Shown: piece after piece, positions 1 through 5,050 of the stretch
Layout: each line of letters opens with the position of its first letter
How positions within the stretch are numbered: the stretch's first letter is position 1
Source of the DNA: ZC4RG29 sp036381475
GTDB lineage: Bacteria > Bacteroidota > Bacteroidia > Cytophagales > Cyclobacteriaceae
Direction of reading: 5' to 3'
Assembly (NCBI GenBank): GCA_036381475.1
Contig: DASVCT010000002.1
Coordinates: forward strand, 1-6,354
DNA: 6,354 nt
Notes under the pieces: generated by a model
Databases searched by the model: none
The model's input: the letters and a program-made list of their open reading frames with translations, nothing else
What the model was told of the DNA's origin: nothing
Position numbers and translations under genes: made by a program

Positions 1-1403
1 TGCTCTTCGCCGGGGCGCAGGAAGCTACCGAAGCCACCGGTGATCGCCAGGATGAAACAAATGCCCAGCACGATGCCTGCAGGCCATGCGAGACGTTTCC
101 ATAACGCCGGACCGGCATGTTGTGTGAGTATGTTCTGCAGCCCCGACAATCCCAGTAGGGGCATGCAGAAAATAATGATGATCAGTGCAAAAGTGACAGA
201 ACGAAACTTGTTGTACCCCGGGAGATAGTCGAACAGAAAGTAATTGAGCGTGGCAAAATGATCACCCCAACTCAGGGCAATCGACAGAACACTAACCGGT
301 ACGAGCCACCATACAAGTCGCTTCGGGGCAAAGGCAATGCCCATCGCGAAGAGGAAGCAGACGATGGCGCCTGCATAGCTTGGAGCCGAAAGCCGTTGAG
401 GTCCCCAATACGCACTGGTATATGACACAAGCTGGTTGGCCGTCTGCTGGTTGCCCGATTGCACGAGCGCCTGGTACACTTTGCTGTTTTCATCCTGCAC
501 AAGAAAGTTCATGGAGCTGCCACCGTAGTAGTTTGGGATCAGCAACGTCATGGGCTCGGTGATAGCGTTGCTGAATTCAAAGGCATAAGACTTCGATAAT
601 CCCGACGTACCTGATGTGAGTTCCGAAGGTCCGCGCATGGAGTACTTACTGTATTCCGTAATCGCCCAGAAGGGACCAGAGAACGTAGCCGCCCCGATCA
701 GCACCGCGGGAACGAGGAGGCCAACCGACTTGGCGAACTCCGCCACTGTTTTTTCACGAACATGATGCACCAGCATGACAATACCGTAAGCGGCTACGAT
801 GATCATGAGGTAGTAGGTGATCTGCATGTGGTTTTCACGCAAGTGCAGCGCCATGCCCAGAGCGGTAACGGCAAAGCCTGTCAGACGACGGCCGCTGAAG
901 ACGAGGTGTATGCCGGCCATCACGAGCGGCATGAAGGCGATCGACCCGATCCTGGCGTTATGACCCGCTGATATGCCGATGATCAGATAGGATGAGAGTC
1001 CGAAAGCCACCGCACCGGCGATGGCCAGGTAAGGTTTGATGCGGAAGGCGAGCAGCAGGATGTAATAGGATATGAATGCTGCAAAGATGTTTGCGAACGG
1101 GTGCTTCAGGCCCAGTGTGAGGATCCGCTTCAGCGCCGTAACTGGCTGATTGCTCCATTCGAGGTTTACAAGGTAAGCGGGCATGCCACTGAACATGGAC
1201 GGGGCCCACAAGCCTTCTTCCCCGGTGCGGTCGCGGAAATCGCGAAGTGCCTTCGAACTGCCTTCCCATTCTTCGATGTCGCGCTGGCTAAGTACTTTGT
1301 TATCGAAGAATGCCGGTTTGAAAAAGACGACGGTCACCACGAGAAACACGGCGACCGCGATGAGGTGAGGCAACACATCACCGGAGAAGTTTATTCTTTT
1401 CAT
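1..1403 (-). CDS. YfhO-family polytopic membrane protein, N-terminal part (runs off left edge)
   Basis: The gene starts at the ATG complementary to 1401-1403 and is open to base 1, giving 467 residues with no stop. Bacteroidota YfhO-like proteins usually exceed 800 residues, so the C-terminal part lies outside the window. Visible features are an N-terminal membrane helix (about 12-29), then roughly ten more hydrophobic segments (about 103-121, 124-143, 153-169, 195-214, 225-245, 343-360, 362-379, 404-422, 440-457). Family-like motifs are PSMFSGMPAY (68-77), GHNARIGSIAFMPL (147-160), RENHMQITYYLM (189-200) and FDYLPGYNKFRSVT (391-404). In Firmicutes, YfhO is linked to glycosylation of lipoteichoic acid; in Bacteroidota the substrate is unknown, and a GT-C-like envelope sugar-transfer role is only inferred. 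There is no Shine-Dalgarno and only a poor -7-like TATTTTG (1412-1418) without a -33 partner. It follows moaA by 70 nt on the same strand, so read-through from moaA is possible. Confidence 0.88.
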   Translation of the reverse strand, partial: MKRINFSGDVLPHLIAVAVFLVVTVVFFKPAFFDNKVLSQRDIEEWEGSSKALRDFRDRTGEEGLWAPSMFSGMPAYLVNLEWSNQPVTALKRILTLGLKHPFANIFAAFISYYILLLAFRIKPYLAIAGAVAFGLSSYLIIGISAGHNARIGSIAFMPLVMAGIHLVFSGRRLTGFAVTALGMALHLRENHMQITYYLMIIVAAYGIVMLVHHVREKTVAEFAKSVGLLVPAVLIGAATFSGPFWAITEYSKYSMRGPSELTSGTSGLSKSYAFEFSNAITEPMTLLIPNYYGGSSMNFLVQDENSKVYQALVQSGNQQTANQLVSYTSAYWGPQRLSAPSYAGAIVCFLFAMGIAFAPKRLVWWLVPVSVLSIALSWGDHFATLNYFLFDYLPGYNKFRSVTFALIIIIFCMPLLGLSGLQNILTQHAGPALWKRLAWPAGIVLGICFILAITGGFGSFLRPGEE

Positions 1404-1439
1404 AATTGATGCAAAATAGAAACTATTAGGAAAAGCCCC

Positions 1440-1473
<34 letters not shown>

Positions 1474-2481
1474 TCATCCGCCAATGGTAGACATAGACTC
1501 CGTCGCCGGCAGATGACTTCTCCTCCGGGCCTCTGCTTCAAAGCCATCTTTCGCCCGGGATCGGAATGCGCGGAGCAGGGCTTTTATGACGATCTCATCA
1601 TCCGGTGTACTGCGAAGGAGGGTCTTCAGGTCAAGGGTGCCTTCGTCATAAAGGCAGGTTCGAAGGGTTCCCTGGGCCGTAACCCGGATGCGGTTGCAGG
1701 TACCGCAGAAGGTGCGCGAGAAGGCTGCAATTATGCCGATCTTTCCTTTGTGACCGGGGATGTGGTAATGATTCGCGGTAGCAAATGGAGGGTCAGGGAC
1801 TTTGGTAATGTCAGGAAATTGCGAACGGAGGTGATCCAGGATACGCGTGTGGGTCCATGCCAGGACGGGGTAATGCGTACCCTCTCCGTTAAAGGGCATC
1901 TCTTCGATGAAGCGAACGTCGATGGGATGCTCGCGTGTTAGGGCCGCCAGCGGTACGATGTCCTCTATGTTTCGGTCCTGCATCACGACCGTATTGATCT
2001 TAAAGGGGATTTCGTGATGAAGGAGGCTCTCGAAACATTTCATCACGCGATCGAATGCGTCTCTTCGGGTGATGTTCCTGAACCGCTCGCGGTCAAGCGT
2101 ATCGAGGCTGAGGTTTACCGATGCGATGCCCAACGCTTTTAGTTCAGGAACAAGCGGTGCAGTGAGGACGCCATTGGTCGTGAGGTGAATATCGCGGATG
2201 CCCGGTGTCTCAACCAACCGCTGAATAAGACGCATCAGATCGGTACGGACGAACGGTTCTCCGCCGGTCAGCCTGACCTTGGATATACCCATGCCGGCGA
2301 GAACACGTACCAGGCGTTCAATTTCTTCGAATGTGAGCAGTTCTTTTTTGGGGAGGTATTGGATGCCTTCTTCCGGCATGCAGTAGAAGCAGCGCAGGTT
2401 GCAGCGATCGGTTACTGCCAGGCGGAGATAATTCAGTTCTCGTCCGTGGTTGTCAAGAAGGCGTGTCCCAGCGTCCTGCAT
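1474..2481 (-). CDS. moaA: GTP 3',8-cyclase MoaA (radical SAM)
   Basis: This is a complete 335-residue protein of normal MoaA length. MoaA converts GTP to 3',8-cyclo-7,8-dihydro-GTP, the first step of molybdenum cofactor synthesis, together with MoaC. The N-terminal radical-SAM cluster motif CNLRCFYC gives C27, C31 and C34. The SAM-binding GGEP is at 73-76. The second, GTP-binding 4Fe-4S cluster is supplied by C259 and C262 (CGTC) and C276. The protein ends in the conserved double glycine (STIGG), which is required for activity in this family. The ATG start is fixed: an in-frame TAG lies two codons upstream (complement of 2485-2487) and the next Met is M35, past the cluster. It is transcribed away from moaD. 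No moaC is in the window. Confidence 0.98.
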   Translation of the reverse strand: MQDAGTRLLDNHGRELNYLRLAVTDRCNLRCFYCMPEEGIQYLPKKELLTFEEIERLVRVLAGMGISKVRLTGGEPFVRTDLMRLIQRLVETPGIRDIHLTTNGVLTAPLVPELKALGIASVNLSLDTLDRERFRNITRRDAFDRVMKCFESLLHHEIPFKINTVVMQDRNIEDIVPLAALTREHPIDVRFIEEMPFNGEGTHYPVLAWTHTRILDHLRSQFPDITKVPDPPFATANHYHIPGHKGKIGIIAAFSRTFCGTCNRIRVTAQGTLRTCLYDEGTLDLKTLLRSTPDDEIVIKALLRAFRSRAKDGFEAEARRRSHLPATESMSTIGG

Positions 2482-2485
2482 CGGC

Positions 2486-2516
2486 TAAAGATAGGTCTAA
2501 GGAAGCAGACCCTCAA
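2486..2516 (-). promoter_or_regulatory. Putative Bacteroidota-type promoter for moaA
   Basis: On the minus strand a TTG (complement of 2514-2516) is followed after 20 bp by TATCTTTA (complement of 2486-2493). This is one mismatch from the Bacteroidota -7 consensus TAnnTTTG at a suitable spacing. Only four bases (GCCG) separate the -7 box from the moaA ATG, so if it is used the transcript would start at or very near the start codon. Confidence 0.4.
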
Positions 2517-2594
2517 GTTGAAGATCACGGGGCGGTTAAAACCCGAATACGGGCCGAAGACTCCGGCGGACGATGTTTTCCGGGATGGTTTTGG

Positions 2595-2602
2595 TATTTT
2601 TG
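2595..2602 (+). promoter_or_regulatory. Putative -7 promoter element for moaD
   Basis: TATTTTTG matches the Bacteroidota -7 consensus TAnnTTTG exactly and ends 19 nt before the moaD ATG. No convincing -33 TTTG is seen at 19-21 bp upstream; only a TTTT run lies at 2576-2579. The call therefore rests on one element and its position. No Shine-Dalgarno is visible before the gene. Confidence 0.4.
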
Positions 2603-2621
2603 GATTGCTGGTGGTATTAGA

Positions 2622-2870
2622 ATGATGAAAACGCTAAGAATCAAGGCATTTGGAATTACCCGTGATATCCTGGGCGGCAGGGAAGTGGAACTTCCGTTGA
2701 ACGAGGGCGGAACGGTCGGTGACCTGAAGGCACAACTGGCTTCCGCGTATCCTGGCGTAATGGAACTGAAATCGCTTTTTATCGCCGTCAACAATGAGTA
2801 TGCGGACGACACTGTAGTCCTGAATGCTACCGACGAAGTCGCGCTGATTCCGCCCGTGAGTGGTGGATGA
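2622..2870 (+). CDS. moaD: Molybdopterin synthase sulfur-carrier subunit MoaD
   Basis: This 82-residue ubiquitin-fold protein has the usual MoaD length. It starts MMKTLRIKAFG, with typical beta-grasp spacing through TVGDLKAQLASAYPG, and ends VALIPPVSGG. The terminal Gly-Gly is the site that is adenylated by MoeB and thiocarboxylated. The sulfur is then passed to precursor Z in the complex with MoaE. Two adjacent ATGs (2622, 2625) could start the protein. The frame is open upstream to 2463, but that extension has no MoaD similarity, crosses the moaA start and would include the likely promoter, so it is rejected. moaE follows after 98 nt on the same strand. The thiocarboxylating partner is not in the window. 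Confidence 0.95.
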   Translation: MMKTLRIKAFGITRDILGGREVELPLNEGGTVGDLKAQLASAYPGVMELKSLFIAVNNEYADDTVVLNATDEVALIPPVSGG

Positions 2871-2896
2871 GATGGGGCAATTAATGGGAGTTTACC

Positions 2897-2926
2897 TTTG
2901 ACCGGACTTGCAAATGCCCTAATTTG
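2897..2926 (+). promoter_or_regulatory. Putative Bacteroidota-type promoter for moaE
   Basis: TTTG (2897-2900), a 19-bp spacer and TAATTTG (2920-2926) fit the -33/-7 pattern, with the -7 box one base shorter than TAnnTTTG. It lies in the 98-nt gap after moaD and would give a leader of roughly 35-40 nt before the moaE ATG at 2969. It suggests that moaE may be transcribed independently of moaD as well as by read-through. Confidence 0.4.
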
Positions 2927-2968
2927 TCAGAGTCTGTTCCACTTTCGTTAAATCAACCCATCGAATCC

Positions 2969-3403
2969 ATGATCAAGATCACCGAAAAGCCAATCGATGT
3001 ACAGAAGGTCATCGATACTGCTACCAGCCTGGGTGCCGGGGCAGTAAATGTCTTCATTGGAACCGTTCGGAACACTGCCCATGGGAAAAATGTCGTGTGG
3101 TTGGAATATGAGGCGTACGAATCCATGGCCGTTGCGGAAATTCGCAAGATCATAGACGAAGCCTCCCACCGCTGGCCCCTGCTCGGATGGGCCGTAAGTC
3201 ATCGCGTAGGCACGCTTAAACCCGCCGAAGTGTCCGTCGTCGTCGCAGTTTCCGCCCCCCACCGCCGCGAATCCTTTGAGGCATGCCAATTCATCATCGA
3301 TAGCCTCAAATCCAAGGTACCGATCTGGAAGAAAGAGGTATTTGAAGACGGAGAAGAATGGGTGTCAGCCCGCCCCGAGGGCGTCTCAGCTACCTATAAT
3401 TAG
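2969..3403 (+). CDS. moaE: Molybdopterin synthase catalytic subunit MoaE
   Basis: This 144-residue protein is the large subunit of molybdopterin synthase, which inserts two sulfurs from MoaD thiocarboxylate into cyclic pyranopterin monophosphate. Visible family segments are GAVNVFIGTVRN (24-35), LEYEAYESMA (45-54), SHRVGTLKPAEVSVVVAVSAPHR (77-99) and DSLKSKVPIWKKE (111-123). K114 and K121 have the same 7-residue spacing as the E. coli MoaE active-site lysines K119 and K126. The ATG at 2969 (MIKITEKPID) is chosen because it matches the normal length. A longer version would need a TTG at 2924 inside the likely -7 box and would add 15 unconserved residues. Its 3' end overlaps a small convergent gene by 18 bases. 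Confidence 0.95.
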   Translation: MIKITEKPIDVQKVIDTATSLGAGAVNVFIGTVRNTAHGKNVVWLEYEAYESMAVAEIRKIIDEASHRWPLLGWAVSHRVGTLKPAEVSVVVAVSAPHRRESFEACQFIIDSLKSKVPIWKKEVFEDGEEWVSARPEGVSATYN

Positions 3404-3535
3404 GCCGAGAAGAATCACGCCCACCGTTACCAGCGTTAGCGCTACCAGAAACCCGAACAGAAAGATAAGTGTAAGATTTCTGTTTATGGAATTAGAAAAA
3501 ATTCCAGGAAACAGGGTCTTGCTGATTGTTTTCAT
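3386..3535 (-). CDS. Small single-pass membrane protein, function unknown (49 aa)
   Basis: On the minus strand an ATG (complement of 3533-3535) opens 49 codons ending in TGA (complement of 3386-3388). The product begins MKTISKTLFPGIFSNSINRN, a basic and polar head. From about residue 21 to 47 it is one strongly hydrophobic helix rich in Leu, Val, Ile and Phe, ending in Gly-Ser. The layout fits a small inner-membrane protein or a signal-anchor peptide with a cytoplasmic N-terminus. I do not recognise a family. Supporting it as real are the clean membrane-helix composition, a perfect TAnnTTTG box 23 nt upstream, and the lack of any other gene between moaE and the sigma factor. Against it are the small size and lack of a Shine-Dalgarno. 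It converges with moaE, sharing 18 bases, and diverges from the sigma operon. Confidence 0.6.
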   Translation of the reverse strand: MKTISKTLFPGIFSNSINRNLTLIFLFGFLVALTLVTVGVILLGLIIGS

Positions 3536-3558
3536 GATTTACCAACTTTTCGACAAAG

Positions 3559-3566
3559 CAAAGGTA
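3559..3566 (-). promoter_or_regulatory. Putative -7 promoter element for the small membrane protein gene
   Basis: On the minus strand the sequence TACCTTTG exactly fits TAnnTTTG and ends 23 nt before the ATG of the 49-residue ORF. No TTG is seen at the -33 distance, so the site is supported by one element and position only. Confidence 0.4.
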
Positions 3567-3605
3567 CGAAAATCCATGTAATGTTTTGGGCGGAAATCCC
3601 CATTA

Positions 3606-3636
3606 TTGAAAGATTTCTCGCGGGCATGTATCTTTT
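3606..3636 (+). promoter_or_regulatory. Putative promoter for the sigma factor operon
   Basis: TTG (3606-3608), a 20-bp spacer and TATCTTTT (3629-3636) resemble the housekeeping Bacteroidota promoter, with one mismatch at the final G. It lies about 41 nt before the sigma factor start and is divergent from the promoter of the small membrane gene. If the ECF factor controls itself, another promoter with a different consensus would be needed; none can be recognised from one sequence. Confidence 0.35.
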
Positions 3637-3664
3637 TTGAAATCTCTTCATTTAGGCTTTGAAA

Positions 3665-3670
3665 AAGGTG
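3665..3670 (+). promoter_or_regulatory. Shine-Dalgarno-like site supporting the TTG start of the sigma factor
   Basis: AAGGTG lies 7 nt before the TTG at 3678. An in-frame TGA at 3669-3671 rules out any start further upstream, and no in-frame ATG occurs before the conserved region 2. The nearby ATG at 3671 is in another frame and terminates after 14 codons. The combination decides the TTG start. Confidence 0.5.
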
Positions 3671-3677
3671 ATGTCCA

Positions 3678-4238
3678 TTGAAACAGGAAACTATAGCAGT
3701 CAGCCAACTATCTGAGGAAGAGGAAGTTATACGCAAAAGCGTGGAAAATCCTGAAAATTTCAGGGTTTTGTACGAGCGATATTACCGCAGCATCTTCCTT
3801 TTCATACTCCGCCGGGTTGGCGACAAGCCGAAAACGGCCGACCTGACTTCCCAGGTATTCTTCAAGGCGCTGACAAACCTTTCCCGCTATCGTTTCCGCG
3901 GCCTGCCATTTTCGGCATGGCTCTATCGAATCGCCGTCAACGAATGCAACGATCTTTTCCGCAGAGAAAAGCGGGAGCGCTTTGTGGTCCTGGAAGAATC
4001 CGCGGCGGAGAACCTGTATGAAGAAATGTTTGCAGCGGACGCAAAAGAGGAACTCAAGGAAAAACTTCCATATGCATTGGAGCGGCTTCGGCCGGAAGAA
4101 CTGCAACTGATAGAACTCCGGTACATGGAGAACAGACCCTTTCGGGAGGTCGCTGCGATCCTCGACATCACAGAAAACAACGCCAAGGTGAAGGTCTACC
4201 GGGTGCTCGATAAAATGCGAAAACTGCTGCTGAAATAA
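3678..4238 (+). CDS. ECF-type RNA polymerase sigma-70 factor
   Basis: This 186-residue sigma factor has only regions 2 and 4, the ECF layout. Region 2 spans about 26-98: the core-binding part includes FRVLYERYYRSIFLFILRRVG and ADLTSQVFFKALTNL, followed by FSAWLYRIAVNECNDLFRRE (79-97), the -10 recognition helix area. Region 4 spans about 126-185, with LRPEELQLIELRYMENRPF and the helix-turn-helix REVAAILDITENNAKVKVYRVLDKMR, which binds the -35 region. An acidic linker (about 105-125) joins them. Translation begins at TTG; see the Shine-Dalgarno entry. Twenty-two nt downstream is a membrane protein that fills the usual anti-sigma position, and together they suggest an envelope-responsive system. 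The target promoters are unknown. A specific ECF subgroup cannot be given. Confidence 0.93.
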   Translation: MKQETIAVSQLSEEEEVIRKSVENPENFRVLYERYYRSIFLFILRRVGDKPKTADLTSQVFFKALTNLSRYRFRGLPFSAWLYRIAVNECNDLFRREKRERFVVLEESAAENLYEEMFAADAKEELKEKLPYALERLRPEELQLIELRYMENRPFREVAAILDITENNAKVKVYRVLDKMRKLLLK

Positions 4239-4260
4239 GACCGACCGAACATAGTCAATC

Positions 4261-5013
4261 ATGAAACTCAACCTGAAAATAATGAAGACAAGACCTGAAG
4301 TCTCGGATGAAGAGCTTCGTGGATACATGGACTTTGACGCACTGCTGGAACGCAGGAGGATTGCCCTCCGAAAGACAGGACGCTTCAACATGCTGAGGAA
4401 CGGCGCCATCCTGACAGCAACGGTTCTTCTGCTGTCGATAGTCTGGTATACGCATCGGGGCGACCCCGCCGGAACACGAGAGCAACAAACGCCTCCGCAA
4501 GAATCGCTTACGACGGAAAGACAACCCGCGCCGACGCCGCTCACCGATACTGCAATGGTCCCTAAGGAGACCGAAACCGCGACGGACGCGAACAGGACGA
4601 GCGAGAAAAGCACGATCATACCGCAAAAGCAGGAAACACCGACGTCCAAACCGCTCGACGCGAAACAAGCGCCTGAACCCGCAGCAAAAGACGATACCGG
4701 CTATGTCTACACGGAAGCCACTCCCATTGATGGGTTCCCCGCATTGTATGAATATTTCGAGCGGGAACTGGTATACCCTGCCAGCGCCATCCCCGACTCC
4801 ATCCAGGGTGTAGTCACCGTTAACTTCGTCATTGGCACCACCGGCGCGCCGGAAGACATCCGGATTCAAAATTCACTCGGCCCTGCATTTGACGACGAAG
4901 TAAACCGCCTTATCCGGAATATGCCTGCCTGGGAGCCGGCCGCCCTGAACGGCAAGCCCGTACCGAGCAAACTCGCAATCCCGATCACCTTCAGGCTCGA
5001 AAAAATACGGTGA
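4261..5013 (+). CDS. Single-pass membrane protein with TonB C-terminal domain, candidate regulator of the upstream sigma factor
   Basis: Of 250 residues, the first 46 are a charged cytoplasmic head containing SDEELRGYMDFDALLERRR (15-33). A membrane helix lies at about 48-64, followed by a Pro/Thr/Lys/Glu-rich low-complexity spacer (about 67-145) and a TonB C-terminal domain (about 155-248). In that domain FPALYEYFERELVYPASA and the segment from GVVTVNFVIG to MPAWEPAALNGKPVPSKL are typical of Bacteroidota TonB proteins. Family knowledge: TonB domains contact TonB boxes of outer-membrane receptors and carry energy from ExbB/ExbD. The head is longer than in ordinary TonB proteins, which have only a few residues before the helix. 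Combined with the position right after an ECF sigma gene, this suggests an anti-sigma-like role, which is inference. ATG 4282 (M8) is an alternative start. No ExbB/ExbD genes are nearby. Confidence 0.85.
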   Translation: MKLNLKIMKTRPEVSDEELRGYMDFDALLERRRIALRKTGRFNMLRNGAILTATVLLLSIVWYTHRGDPAGTREQQTPPQESLTTERQPAPTPLTDTAMVPKETETATDANRTSEKSTIIPQKQETPTSKPLDAKQAPEPAAKDDTGYVYTEATPIDGFPALYEYFERELVYPASAIPDSIQGVVTVNFVIGTTGAPEDIRIQNSLGPAFDDEVNRLIRNMPAWEPAALNGKPVPSKLAIPITFRLEKIR

Positions 5014-5050
5014 TCCTCATTTGAATGCATGTCCAAAACAGACGCAAAAA

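Noticed and set aside
1101..1409. Plus-strand frames of 60-100 residues across the left region
   Set aside because: They are antisense to the continuous YfhO-like coding frame, which has clear family motifs and membrane helices.
1412..1418. TATTTTG on the minus strand as a promoter for the YfhO-like gene
   Set aside because: The box is one base short of TAnnTTTG and no TTG lies at the -33 distance. It is mentioned in the gene entry but not called as a promoter.
2463..2621. N-terminal extension of MoaD from an upstream ATG
   Set aside because: The added residues have no MoaD similarity, overlap the moaA start and cover the likely moaD promoter.
2924..2968. TTG start giving a 159-residue MoaE
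   Set aside because: The TTG lies inside the probable -7 box, and the 15 extra residues are not typical of MoaE; ATG 2969 gives the normal length.
3371..3383. CGCCC-CGA-GGGCG hairpin near the moaE end as a terminator
   Set aside because: It lies inside moaE coding sequence and has no following T-tract on either strand.
3276..3581. 101-residue plus-strand frame overlapping the moaE 3' end
   Set aside because: It starts deep inside moaE in another frame and is rich in Arg, Ser and Pro without a recognisable domain. The opposite strand offers a better membrane-protein ORF.
3708..4649. 313-residue open frame on the minus strand across the sigma and TonB-domain genes
   Set aside because: It is antisense to two genes with clear domains, and its product is rich in Ser, Arg, Phe and Cys with no recognisable family. 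It is a codon-usage shadow.
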